From positions 5,766,001 to 5,830,000 of the forward strand of contig CM074763.1 of NCBI GenBank assembly GCA_037355855.1: 64,000 nt of DNA. Reading direction: 5' to 3'. The notes beneath the pieces were generated by a model that did no database searches, was not told where the DNA came from, and saw nothing but the letters and a program-made list of their open reading frames with translations. Shown here in pieces: positions 9,895 to 20,870 of this stretch. This DNA comes from Pseudo-nitzschia pungens. Its lineage: Eukaryota; Bacillariophyta; Bacillariophyceae; Bacillariales; Bacillariaceae. Positions within the stretch are counted from its first letter, which is position 1; every line of letters begins with the position of its first letter. A program made the translations under genes and the position numbers.

Positions 9895-10217
9895 TGTGAC
9901 GGGCTAGCGTAGCTAGCAGTCACGATTGAATAATTAACCGAATCCCATATGGGAATCAAAAATTATATATTCAGTCATGAATACATTTCGATATGTGTTC
10001 TAACTATTATGGTCGAGTCCCAGATTAGGATATATGCCTAATCGTGGGAACCGACAATGAATCAACATTTATGGCAGAGCATGCCAAAGTGTGGCTATGC
10101 TCGCGACCTCGAAATTTTATATGTTTCCATTCTCAATTCGCTTAACAATATCTCGTAAAGTATCTAAACATTTATAATTTACATACTACTCCGAAATTTC
10201 TACTCTAGACCGTAACA
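9895..10217 (+). repeat. Presumed 3' LTR of element B
   Basis: Starts TGTGACGGGC after the tract. The end is placed at the CA of CCGTAACA, since the preceding AATTTACATACTACT...CTAGACC resembles the end of the element A LTR (AATTTGCATATCACT...GTAGACC). The partner LTR is outside the window, so neither boundary nor target duplication can be confirmed. An internal inverted GCTAGCGTAGCTAGC is seen at 9902-9916. Confidence 0.5.
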
Positions 10218-10333
10218 GGAAGTGGTTGGAGGAATTGTAAAATGGATGGTAATATTGAGGTTCGTTAGTGATAGTTTAAATTAAAAGCAATTTGTGATTG
10301 GAATACCATAAGGTAGACAAAACGATTAGGGCA

Positions 10334-10981
10334 CCGTCTCCAAATGATGATCGTTGCGTGTAGAAATGATGGGCGTTGCCTCTTGAAATGATGGGCGTTC
10401 CGTCTAGAAACAATTGGCGTTGCCTCTAAAAATGATGGGCGTTCCGTCTAGAAACGATGGGCGTTGCCTCTAAAAATGATGGGCGTTCCGTCTAGAAATG
10501 ATGGGCATTGCCTCTAAAAATGATGGGGGATGGCTTTAAAAATGATGGGCGTTGCCTCTTGAAATGATGGGCGTTCCGTCTAGAAACGATGGGCGTTGCC
10601 TCTAAAAATGATGGGCGTTGCCTCTAAAAATGATGGGGGTTGCCTCTTGAAATGATGGGCGTTCCGTCTAGAAACGATGGGCATTGCCTCTTGAAATGAT
10701 GGGCGTTCCGTCTAGAAACAATGGGCGTTGCCGCTTGAAATGATGGGCGTTCCGTCTAGAAACGATGGGCGTTGCCTCTTGAAATGATGGGCGTTCCGTC
10801 TAGAAACGATGGGCGTTGCCTCTAAAAATGATGGACGTTCCGTCTAGAAACGATGGGCGTTGCCTCAAAAAATGATGGGCGTTGCCTCAAAAAATGATGG
10901 ACGATGGCTCTAAAATTGATGGACGTTGCCTCAAAAATTAATGGGTGTTGCCTGTAAAAATGATAGGCATTGCCTCTAGAA
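10334..10981 (+). repeat. 22-bp minisatellite, about 29 copies
   Basis: Tandem array with two main 22-bp versions: AAACGATGGGCGTTGCCTCT and AAATGATGGGCGTTCCGTCT, each plus two variable bases. The TCTAGAAAC junction (an XbaI site) recurs at the CCGTCTA version, so many units alternate as 44-bp dimers. Copies near both edges are more diverged (ATGGACGATGGC, ATTAATGGGTG). There are no unique spacers, so it is not a CRISPR. It lies just 3' of element B. Confidence 0.95.
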
Positions 10982-12289
10982 TATTTATGGTACGGGACTG
11001 AAAAAATTGAGCCAGGGACAAGGAAGAGGTCAAAAATTTAACCCCAAAAGGACCCGGCACAAAAATTTTCGACCCACGTCTAAAATCAGTTATCAGACGG
11101 GGTTCTTGAGTCCACTTTGTACCTTGGTTTTGTCCTCTGTCCCTGCTACTCATCCTGTCCAAGGTTTGTTTGCAAATTTGTCATTCTACCACTTGGGGTC
11201 CTGACTCTCTGATGGAGGTGACGTTAAAGTCTGGTTACAGACTGAGTAATTTAGTATCACCTTTGGTGATTAAAGTTATTTAAATACTTCTAATACGTAT
11301 ATTATTATTATCATCATTCTCATCATCACTTTTCAATCCCGAATACGTACCGGTACCCACAATCTGCTCGCTAGGATTTCGCTTAGTAGTAATGTTCTTG
11401 AGATGGATTCGAGACGTGGAAGAAATTTACTGTAAATAACAATGCCATAGGATGTAAGGTAAGGTTACGGTAAACCTTATCGTACGGTAAGTGAGGTTAG
11501 GAGTGTGAAGTGCCTAATCGTGAAATTCTCTTTCAGGAAATGACACATCGTGATCCAATCGGATTCGAAGACTATCTTTCATCTCGCTAAACCACCGAGA
11601 TACGTACCGGTAACCTTACCGTACCGCAGTACCAAAATTCTATTTTGGGAATGAGCTTCGTTCTTTGTCAGCAAAGAAACTATTCTATTTCAATGTCACG
11701 GCAGGATAGATAAAAAAACGATGTAATGATTAAAATGATTATACGTCTCATCCCACTAATTTCTACCGAAACTTAGTGACAGCTGTTAGATTTACCGTCT
11801 GACAGTGTGAGAAAATTTTGAAAACCAGTACGTACCAGTAATTCAAAATAATTCGGCAGCTAGTTAGTAATAGGCCTTACGGCTGTGATGAAGTTCGCGT
11901 AGACATCATTTTTTGGGAATTCTGTACGGTAAGGTTAGTAGTATCTCAAACCCTCCAGAATCTTGTAAGCTGTCTTTTTTTGCTGTCTTTTTAAAATTAG
12001 TAGAAAATGAGAAAAATTTAAATAGGTGCTACGAAGTAGACTACGTCTTACTACGAACGAAGCACTGCAATTCGTATCGGTGCTGGGCCAATACGCCGGT
12101 ACATGTGTATCGACGATAGGAGCGGCCCGACATTTCACAGGTCGTGGTCAATGGGAGCCTTAAGTAAGCCTTATGTACGAAGAACTAATCATCGAACACT
12201 TTTGTACCAGCACCATAAATCCCATATATTTTTCTTGTTCCATTCTTGCCATCACAAAACAGAACAGATCAGAATAGAAAACAAAACAC
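10982..12289. other. Intergenic, no gene seen
   Basis: AT-rich spacer with scattered GTAAGGTTACGG / ACCTTACCGTACC words (11457-11500, 11610-11630, 11925-11940). No open frame has coding character on either strand. Confidence 0.6.
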
Positions 12290-12356
12290 AACAAAACAAA
12301 CAAAACAAAACAAAACAAAACAAAACAAAACAAAACAAAACAAAACAAAACAAAAC
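12290..12356 (+). repeat. (CAAAA)n microsatellite upstream of a gene
   Basis: Pentanucleotide array of about 13 units, nearly perfect from 12295 to 12354. It ends 57 bases before the ATG of the next gene, so it lies in its promoter or 5' UTR. Confidence 0.95.
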
Positions 12357-12412
12357 CAAGACAAGAAAAGGGATTTGAGTAGTATACTACCACAGTACGG
12401 TACTAAACAACA

Positions 12413-13486
12413 ATGAGCGAAACACACCTCGTGAATGATTGCTGTAACAACAATAGTGAGGATGCTCCAGCTGGTGAGCACCCTTCCAATTCTTGGGAAA
12501 GGGTACCAACGACAAAGGCAAGAACCTTCGACTGGGACTACGAATCCATTTGTAGTAGGAGCACCAGCAACGATGGCCTCTCCCACCCCAAAAGATGCCA
12601 CGTGCGGTTCAATCATCTCATCGAAACCGTAACCGTGTGCGGGCATACCGAGTTTGTTCTCCTGACCAAAGAAGTTGATGAATGCGAATACAGATGTGAC
12701 TTTGACTTTGCCGATGACTTTGCCGAGGACTGTGAATGTGACTACAAGGACTGCGAGCAAGAATCGACCTGTTTCGAAACCGAAACCGAATCCAATGCGG
12801 GTCTCGAGAACAACAGCTACTGTTGCTACGAGACCGATTCGTTCGACCCCTGTCCGTCTTCATTTCGGAAGGACATCTCGTACCGCGAGGGAAGTTATGA
12901 TCCACGGATCGGGCCACATGTAGCCGATCTTCTTCCCATCGATGTCGTTTTGGACAGCGCTGCACGGCACGCTACTTCGAGGAGCATGAGTGTTGATCGC
13001 ATCACCTTGAAAGTCAAGAACAATCCGGGCGAGAGCAAGAGATCGACAGCGGAACACAATAGAAACATTGATGCTCCGAGCCCATTCACGTCTCTCACCG
13101 ATGATCAACTCCCATCCAACTTAGAATTCGAATTTCCGTCGCATCATATCTTTCAACGATGGGCACCAAACAACAAATCGGACAAAACGAATACATGCAG
13201 AAACAGCAACGGTAACGGTAACGACAGGATACCTTCCTCGCTGTTGCGGATTGCGTTGCGCGGCAGTAGAGGCAACAAACACATTCTGGATCAGAATCAC
13301 AACTGCAACAACAAGCACAACAACCACAACCACGAGACTCGAAGAGTTCGCAGAACTCGTCCTGTGTGTCATGACTGCGCCCCCACACTTTGGTTGGGGT
13401 TGTTGGGGTTGTTTGCCTACTGTACAGCAGGGAATAGTAGAGCCAACAATACAATCAGTAGTGAATATGGGTACAGTAGAGAATGA
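12413..13486 (+). CDS. Hypothetical acidic, Cys-rich protein with C-terminal hydrophobic segment
   Basis: 357 residues from an ATG in AACAATG context. I do not recognise the family. Residues 60-85 contain an ordered-looking HVRFN...ETVTVCGHTEFV stretch. Residues about 90-145 are very rich in Asp, Glu and Cys. The middle is polar with Asn/His runs. Near the C-terminus a 14-residue hydrophobic segment (LWLGLLGLFAYCTA, about 326-339) follows a CHDC pair and could be a membrane anchor. No signal peptide is visible. GC is higher than in the flanks, supporting coding. It may be single-exon, but a short intron cannot be excluded. Confidence 0.6.
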   Translation: MSETHLVNDCCNNNSEDAPAGEHPSNSWERVPTTKARTFDWDYESICSRSTSNDGLSHPKRCHVRFNHLIETVTVCGHTEFVLLTKEVDECEYRCDFDFADDFAEDCECDYKDCEQESTCFETETESNAGLENNSYCCYETDSFDPCPSSFRKDISYREGSYDPRIGPHVADLLPIDVVLDSAARHATSRSMSVDRITLKVKNNPGESKRSTAEHNRNIDAPSPFTSLTDDQLPSNLEFEFPSHHIFQRWAPNNKSDKTNTCRNSNGNGNDRIPSSLLRIALRGSRGNKHILDQNHNCNNKHNNHNHETRRVRRTRPVCHDCAPTLWLGLLGLFAYCTAGNSRANNTISSEYGYSRE

Positions 13487-13725
13487 ACAGAGATGTGCAC
13501 AGGTGGATAGAAAAAAATTATGGCGCGGGTGGGAATCCTCTTAAACATTTGGCCACGTCACCTACAATTTCCTTAGTGAAGTGTATGACATTACAAGTTG
13601 CGGGGATGGTGAGAGGAAAATGATTAACAGGTTTTTTGTTAGTAGTGAAAAAACTGTGTTCACAATTTTATGGCTTCACATATTTTTTTTACTTCGTATT
13701 TTTTTTACTTCCGACGCCCGAAAAA

Positions 13726-15329
13726 ATGCCTACCGTATATGATGAGTATCAGCAAATAGAAAAGAAAGCAGATTGCAATGCACCAAGAAAGAATCGAAGT
13801 GGAAAAATTGTATCCAATGCTAATACAGGTGAGGATACTACTGCTAGTATTACCCATACGAAATCGAACCCAAAGACAAGTCGAAAACTACCACCCACCT
13901 CAGGTGGTGCTGATGAAAAAAATAAAAGAACCAAGAACAACCCGACCGCGGTTTTCGTTGGTACCACACCACCAACCAACAAACCCCCCGCCGCCCCGGG
14001 TGTTGTTACACCAAGACCTATTACGACCGGTACCAAAACAACACCAAGACCCACATACGAAGCAGCATTGCTACAACAGCTAAAAGAGAGCCAGCAGAAA
14101 GTAGCTTCTTTAGAGAGGGATATGACAACACTGCAGAAGGATACAAAAAAAGAAGAGCCCACGCTGGAGGCAACTACAACAGGGAAGAAGCCAAAGCCAC
14201 AGATGGTACGAACCGTAAGTGAAGCAAAATTGGAGATAACTAAGGCGCAATCGGATACACTTAAGAAACATCAAAAAGACGCGGGTTTGGAAGCACAGTT
14301 GACACGGCACATAAGAAATAGTTGGTTTCGTGGCATGAAGTTTATCATGGATGAGAGTAAGGTCAAAAAAATTTTGAAGAAAGCGATTGCGTCCCGAGCT
14401 GTCGTTCCACCCCATGGTATTTCATTTGAAATTTTTTATGGGTTTAACAGAAGGTTGGTGTACAAGGGTCTTTCCACGCTGCGGCACAATGCTCAAACTT
14501 TGGCTAGAAAACATTTTCTCGGTACGTGCTTACTAAGTGAATAAATTGGTTGCTATTACTGCTCGGTTGAGATTGATGGTATATCCTCCCCTGCTACTCT
14601 AACACTTTCTACTGCTGTGTACGCGTCGTACTAGAGGACACACTCGATCGCGAAGGCATTGTGCCAGATTCCTTTCCAGGTAAAGTGGAGATTGTGATGC
14701 GGGAGAGTACTAGTAGTAGTGGAACTAGTACTAGAAAGAAGCTGGGACTGAACCCAGGGTACAGAAGGTATGACAACAACAGTGAAAATGATGATTTTTA
14801 TTACTTTGTGACTCGGATTCTATCAAGCATCTCTCCATTAGAGAGGGGCTACAGATGCAAAAAGACGACCTGTTTGCTGAGTGAAATATTCACAGAAAGC
14901 GATGAAGCATTTGCATTGATGATGATTCATAATGAGTATGATGTTTGGGTGAATCATGTTGAGCAAAAGAGGAACGGCGGAGCAAGGATTGTGAGAAGGA
15001 GGAAGAAAAAGAAATTTTGTGACCAATACAGTGGAGAGGAGCAATCATGGTCGAAGGAAGGTCTAGCACTGTTCAATAACTTGTGCAGGGAGATTGATGT
15101 GCTGAGGAAAGATCCGAGAACGGGTAGAGAGTGTGAGGAAAGATTGAGAGAGAGGCTCCGTCGCGAGAGTGAAAACGATGACAACAACAACAGTCCGTAC
15201 GATGAGGACTGGGTGCAGGAGGAAGAAGTTACTGAATACATTAGTCCGGAGCTACAAGCTTTGCTAGATGTAAATGAAGATGAGGAGGACTTTACTGGCA
15301 GTAACGATATCGTGTTGGCCAGTCTTTAA
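13726..15329 (+). CDS. Two-exon gene of a diatom SDEAFAL-type family (496 aa, function unknown)
   Basis: Exon 1 is 13726-14521, exon 2 is 14635-15329. The 113-nt intron (14522-14634) has donor GTACGT, a CTAAC branch-point-like site near 14599 and acceptor CTAG; joining keeps one frame. The N-terminal third is Pro/Thr/Lys-rich, followed by a coiled coil (LLQQLKESQQKVASLERDM). Next comes a basic helical segment (LTRHIRNSWFRGMKF). Exon 2 carries TESDEAFALMMIHNEYDVW and later WSKEGLALFNNLCREIDVLR. These two motifs resemble, from memory, the repeated SDEAFALLxxENxWDRW...GWSxEGLxRFNEL proteins of centric and pennate diatoms, often suspected to be mobile-element-linked; no enzymatic function is known to me. 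The C-terminus is acidic. The ATG at 13726 is the first in frame after T-rich non-coding sequence. Confidence 0.78.
14522..14634 (+). other. Spliceosomal intron in the SDEAFAL-type gene
   Basis: GTACGT...CTAG, 113 nt. Contains an in-frame stop. Removal joins the codon G|AG (Glu) and links two frames that both look coding. Confidence 0.75.
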
Positions 15330-15472
15330 AAATTGTTCGAGATCGAACCAAAATTTGTGTGTGAGTGTGTGAGAAAACTGAACAGAGAATAAACAATTAT
15401 TATAGTAGTATCAATATTTATCAAAAGAAAGACTTATATTTTGCATCATAGTGTTTCAAAAAAAAATTTCAT

Positions 15473-15905
15473 GGGGGTCGCGATTCCTGTAATTCGGGTA
15501 ATAATTGTGATTTTGGTGATGAATTTCTTGAGGGGTGTGATGGGAAATACTTTGGGTCGGGATGAGAAATCAATTTTTGGGAGTGAATTTCTGCAACAGT
15601 CTCATATTATATAATGTTGGTAGGGTCGGTAATAATGAGTCAGATTAAAAAAAAAATTGGGGGAAGGGGGGGATTATTTTGAGAAAACAAATATTTTTTT
15701 TTTAAAATGTTGATTAATTTGATTAAGTGACTGAAGAGAAAAAATTCGAGTCTTAAAAAAAATCGGGTCGAGTTTGAATTTTATTTTTTTTATTTTTTTT
15801 TCTCGTAATTGAGGTAGTTACTGGGTCGCGATTGGGGGTTGCGAATCGGGAGAGAGCTACGAATGGAGCTACGTCAAAATGAGCCAGGGAGAAATCGCGA
15901 CCCCC
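15473..15905. mobile_element. MITE-like element with 13-bp perfect terminal inverted repeats
   Basis: GGGGGTCGCGATT at 15473-15485 is inverted exactly as AATCGCGACCCCC at 15893-15905. The interior is AT-rich, non-coding and contains further TGGGTCGCGATTGGGG (15823-15839). A second GGAGGGGTCGCGA lies just outside at 15920-15932. No target duplication is clear. It begins 144 bases past the stop of the preceding gene. Confidence 0.55.
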
Positions 15906-17303
15906 CTAAATAAATTCTTGGGAGGGGTCGCGAACCAGTTTTCGGACGTAGTGCTGAGCAACATAGCGTCGGAGTGTTTACATATCAATGAAATAAACGA
16001 AAGGAATGATCTGGATACTATGTAGTACTGAAGGAAGAATGTCCAGATCGTGCAGCAGATGGATCATGACGGACCCTTTTCTTCGGAATATCATGGCTGC
16101 GAGGAATCAAATTTGATCGCACCACCTTCAGCACCTACAGAATGCATTCTTCTCGAGGTTGCTGTCATTCTTATTACCATTATTTTTCTTCAATACTACT
16201 GCAGCGTCTCTCACTGCAACTTCTACTAGTACTACTACTAGTACCGGTAGTAGTAGTACTAGTAGAATGTAGACGTAAGAAGGTCAATGGTAAGTTACTC
16301 ACCGTTTCTGTGCATCGAAGACATCGTCGAAGAAGCCATTGCGATGAAATAATAACAATAATAAGAGATAATAATAACAGTTGCACGGTAGTAGTAGTAC
16401 TAGTAGTAGTAGTCAACTCACCATCATGACGATAATAGCGCAAGTAGTAGTAGTACGTTCTTCTTGTATTACGTAATGTAGTGATAAGAAAGAAATTCCA
16501 GCTTGGAAGTGACAGATTATCCCACACCTGCCTGCCTATGTAAAAATCTTACTCGTACTCGTCATTACTCGTCACGGAATGGGTTTTCTTCGCTGGTGGT
16601 TTAACGATTCAAGTATGGCAGCAGCCACCGCCCTGTCCCACTTCTTAAAAGAAGAAGCACCATTGATTCTCAATCGTTTCCCAATCGTTTCCCAGTGCCA
16701 AAACACAACACCAGCAGTACAAAATAGGAGTGGTGCACTCGTCCTCTTTGTTGGAGCAAGAATACTACTAGTAGTAGTACTACTAGTACTATCAGCACAG
16801 ACTGTTTTGGAACAAACTGTTGGTGGTACCGCCGCTTGGGTTTGCTTGTCTTTTGATACTGGTATCTTGGCCATCGAACGAACGGTTTGTTCCAAAAACG
16901 AATGACTCGGAAATCCCGACGCGAATGCGGTTTTCGCATACAGCACTGTTCCTTGTCTCGGTGGACCCGAAGACATCAGTTCCTACCTTCCAAAGCACCA
17001 CCGGCACCTACTACAAACCTTTCTGACAATCAGTTCCAGAGAGAACATAAATAATAATAATGATAGTGCCATAACTCTTTCTGTGTCGCGTCGATTGTTA
17101 CTGTAGTCTGAGTATACGTACAAATGAATGTAATCACATTAGCATACCATACATATAACCTACACGTACTGTATTACTAGGAATCAATTTCTATATGAAT
17201 GTATTGATGGAGGATTCGTTACTAGCAGTGTTCCCATACAGTGCGTTGGGTTTGGCTGGCAAGAGCAAAAGCAGAAGTAGAAGCATCTTTGGTTGGCCTG
17301 CTA
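15906..17303. other. Intergenic with (TAG/CTA) palindromic tracts
   Basis: Self-complementary TAGTAGTACTAG runs at about 16219-16266, 16388-16413, 16443-16458 and 16765-16793. No convincing gene: the frames here are interrupted and low in complexity. Confidence 0.6.
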
Positions 17304-20300
17304 TCACCGGAGGACATTGGTGAGAATTGTCCGCTTGCCGGTGGGCGTGACCTCGACCTGGATGCCCTGGGTTCCCTCCCGATATATAAATGTGTACTGG
17401 TGGACTTCGATGGGCCATCCCTCCTCAACCACGGAGGTCTGGAAGTGGATCGCCAAATACTTGTCGGGATTGGACCGGAATTCCTCCACGGCTTCCGGGA
17501 TGGACTTGCCCTTGACGGTCTGCTTGTTCATTTCCACGTATGAGACGCCCCCGTTGAAGGTTTGCTCGACGATCTTGTAGGGCGAATTGGGATCCGACTG
17601 CTTGTTGACAAACCACGGCTCAAGCGGGGGGAGCTCCTGCTGCACAGGCTGGGGGCGTGGTTTCTTCTTTTTTGGTTTCGTTTTGGCTTTCTTGGTGCGC
17701 GCAAATTCGTCCGAGAGATCGTTGGTGTAGTCTTCGTCCCGGAGGCGCGTTGTGTTGAACTTGCAGAGATAGATGGTGGGAAAGTATCGAAAGAACTCAT
17801 CCCGGGTGAGCCAAAAGAGCCCCGTGTCCTCCGGAATGGGCGCCAGCTCGTACTTTACGCTCGGGTACTGCTTCCAGCCGGGTCCGTCCACCATGAACAA
17901 GCCGTTGGTGAGTCCGCCCCCATGTCCCCACGGATTCCGCACCAGGAGCAGGTCGATGCCGGTCCCCCCGACGTCGTGCTTGCTATCGATGACGCTGTAG
18001 GCGTGGTTGTCAATGATGCCATCGGTGGATTCCTGATCGGAGGATCCGTCGGTTCCGGCTCCGATGAGGTAGTTAGTCTCGTCCCAGGCCACGATGCGGT
18101 CAAAGAGCTGCTCCTGGGTGAGTTCGGTGTCGGCGTCACCCCCTCCGCCCACCCTCGGCCAGGGAACGGACCAGAGGGACTGATCGGAATCGTGTGGGGA
18201 GTTGGTGTGTGGTGTCCATTCCTCGGTGCGTGAGTCGAAGCGCGCCGAACACCCGTAGAGCTTGGTTTTGGAATTCTTTTGGATGACGTACTGATTGCGG
18301 CTCCCCGTGAGCATCGGCCAGGCATTGGTACAATTCCCGCCTGTTTTGTCGTTATTGGTGTGTTTTTGGTTCGTGGTTTGTGGTTGATTCATTATTGATT
18401 GCCGGGAATAATGTTAGTATGGTGATAGATTATTTGTTACATTGAGGAACATGTGGATGGATAGTTGGATGGATTCATTTTCGTTGTCGTGAACGATGGT
18501 GATTGGGCGTGAGTGGGCAATACCGTGCGGGAACGGAGCAAGGCGGAAAAAACGAAGGAAACAAGATGGAGAACCAAAAACGAGCAAACCAGACATCGTG
18601 AGTTTTGTTCCCGACTATTTGAAATAATTACCATACAACTGAACTGTACTCAACCGAACTGAACTGAAATCAGCGCAACTCGGCACAACTCGGCACAACT
18701 TCAAACACAAAACTCACCCACGAGCTTGTCGTATCCCCCACAATGAATCGCAATGGCCTTTTCGAGGTAGGGGACCCACAGTTTCCCGTCGTAGGACGGC
18801 TTGGCCCCCAGCAGTTCCGAGTAGGCGGCAGCCTTCTTGATCGGCCGGATCGGCAACCGCTCGTCCACCACAACGTCGACCTCCTTCCAGGTGGTCAAAT
18901 CCCAGAGCGTCACGGTGTAGGAATTGGCGCGCGGTTCCCCTTGTTCGTCGTCGTCGTCGTCATCACTGCCCTTGCCCTTGCCCTTGCTCTTACCGTCCCG
19001 GGGCAGGAGGTGTTTCTTGTGCTTGGTCTTGCGAAAGAGCCGCTCAACGGCAAAGTCGAAATCCGCGAGGCAGGCAATGGCCGACAAAAGCCAGCAATCT
19101 CCGACGGTGCCCTGGACCACGTCGTTGGGTTCTGCCAGCACGCTGCTGCTGCTGCTGCTGTTGCCAGTGCCATGGTCATTGCCATTGCTGCTCTTTCCCA
19201 GCAGCTTGGTGTGCGGAGCATCGGCCAGTCCCATGCCCCGCCCCGGAAGGATGGGAAGCCTGGATTCCGAGTGTAGTTTGGATCCCTCAAAGGTCATGGA
19301 ATCCGTGTGCTCGTCGCGATCTTCCTTGGGCAGGCTGTCAAAGGGAAAGGGCAGCAGCCGCTGGTAGCAGTGCTGGTGCAGGCAAAATGTTCCGGAGCCA
19401 TCGGTTCGAACGTCCTTGGGACGAAAGAGGGTCGTCCCCTCGCGCAAAACAAATGTGACTTTTTGTGGCTCGGAGGGATCTGCCCGTGCCGGATAATAGA
19501 GAGCCACGTACGTCTCGGGTTGTTCCGCAAATTCGTCGACGGCTTCCCGACGAGATCCCACGGTCCGGTCCAACTCATTCACCGATTGGCAGGCGAATCC
19601 CCCGTCAAAGGTGATCCCGTCGGGGACCCTCCACCGCGCCGGGTTCGCGTGCCACTCGTTTCGGGCCGCCTCCTTGATTTGTTGCTGATGCTTTTGGTAG
19701 GCCTCCTTGCCGAGCGCCAGCAGTGCGCTCCGCTTTGGAATCCGCTCCACAAAGGACGGGTCCTCGTTTTGCCGCTGCAAGAGGCGTTCCTCCAGGGCCT
19801 TTTGCCGGGCAGATTCACGCTCCCTGGCCTTTTTCCGCTCGCGGCGGTCGATCAGCTCCTGCTCTTTCTGCTTGCGCTCGCGTTCCTTGCGGCGGCGGCG
19901 CTCGTCCCGCTCGTTGGCCCGCTCCAGCTGGCGCTCGCGCTGCTCCTGCTCCTCTTTTTCCAGTCGGTCTTGCTCGAGGCGTTCTTGTTCCAGTCGTTCT
20001 TTTTCCTCCCGTTCCAGGCGCTCCTTTTCGGCCTGCTCGTCCTTATCGTCGTCGTCGTCGTCGCTGCTGCTGCTGCTGCTCCGATTGTCCTCCTCTTCTC
20101 CACGATTCTTTCGCCTCTTTCTCATGGCCTCGGCCACCCTGCGCTTGGCTTCCTCCCGATGCTTGCTGTTTTTGATCTCCTCCTGCGTCATGGCAATGAT
20201 GGGCTCGCTGGGATTGCTGTCTTTTTTCTTTTTCTTGTCCTTTTTCTTTTTCTTTCGTTCTAACTTGCGCTGCTCCGCGGCCACGGCAGCGTCCTCCACG

Positions 20301-20575
20301 TGCTGCTCAAAGGTTTTCCAGTTGGTGTTGAGGTTGTGGGGATGATGCTCTTGCTGTTGCTGTTGCTTGAGCAGCTTGGCCTTGGCCTCGTCCGTCGCTC
20401 CGTTTTCGATCGCGTCGTCCACCAGCTTGAGCATCGCCTTGTTTTGTTCCCGGCGCTGGGCATTGGCTGCGGCCCGATCGATCCGGGAAGGACTCTGCCT
20501 GGAGTATTTCTTGAGAACGTCGGACGACGCAGACGAGTGGGGGGATCTCCCGCGGGGGCGGCGGGAAGAGGACAT
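17304..20575 (-). CDS. Calpain-type cysteine protease with duplicated flanking module (964 aa)
   Basis: Exon 1 is 20575-18718, exon 2 is 18340-17304; joining across the intron gives Gly at the boundary (DKLVG|GNCTNAW), as expected inside a calpain protease core. The family C2 catalytic triad is visible: Cys494 (GTVGDCWLL), His732 (DNHAYSV) and Asn755 (VRNPWG). Calpains are calcium-linked intracellular proteases that make limited cuts. The first 330 residues are polar, with a long Glu/Arg/Lys coiled coil (about 175-285) and no signal peptide, so a cytosolic site is likely. A module of about 75 residues (FDGG...EAVDEF...VTFVLREGT) before the core recurs after it (FNGG...EAVEEF...YTFIYREGT); it may be a calpain beta-sandwich-like domain. 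No EF-hands are seen. The ATG at 20575 is the first in frame. Confidence 0.9.
18341..18717 (-). other. Intron of the calpain gene
   Basis: 377 nt, donor GTGAGT and acceptor AAACAG on the minus strand, phase 1. It carries in-frame stops and short direct repeats (CGGCACAACT at 18679-18698 on the plus strand). The exon phases agree on both sides. Confidence 0.85.
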
Positions 20576-20624
20576 TTGCGTTTGCTCTTTGGAATTGGAT
20601 TTGGAATTGGATTTTTAAGAATAG

Positions 20625-20870
20625 GAAGAATTGAAATTGAAATTGAAATTGATATTGATATTGGATATGAATCGGCCGAGGAGAAATGCGCGGACAACCA
20701 GCTTTGTAAGGTGCTCCGACGTTGATTCTGGATTGTATTCGATTCGATTGGATATCGATTCGATTCGATTCGATTGGATATCGATTCGATTCGATTGGAT
20801 ATCGATCCGATTGGATATCGATTCGATTGGATATCGATTCGATTGGACTGGTTTGGATTGGATTTGATCT
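20625..20870 (+). repeat. GATTCGATTGGATATC minisatellite in calpain promoter region
   Basis: Irregular tandem copies of GATTCGATTGGATATC (about 20738-20860) and of GAAATT (20633-20655), just upstream of the calpain start codon on the minus strand. The GATATC cores are palindromic. Confidence 0.9.

Larger units (their letters stand above)
5847..10217 (+). mobile_element. Gypsy element B: older host element, 5' end outside window
   Basis: Second Ty3/gypsy retrotransposon in the same orientation. It comprises the last codons of gag, an uninterrupted pol, a polypurine-like tract and a presumed 3' LTR. Its 5' LTR and most of gag lie upstream of the window; bases 1-6 are its continuation across the nested insertion. 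Base composition is more AT-rich than element A, and protein identity between the two pols is low, so they are different families. The right boundary (10217) is inferred from a CA end and resemblance to the LTR end of element A. Confidence 0.85.

Noticed and set aside
10334..10981. CRISPR-like regular repeats
   Set aside because: Units are contiguous and all related; there are no unique spacers, and the context is eukaryotic.
19307..20263. 318-codon plus-strand frame with long Leu/Phe runs resembling membrane helices
   Set aside because: Complement of the Glu/Lys/Arg-rich calpain coiled coil, which produces Leu/Phe/Ser-rich mirror frames.
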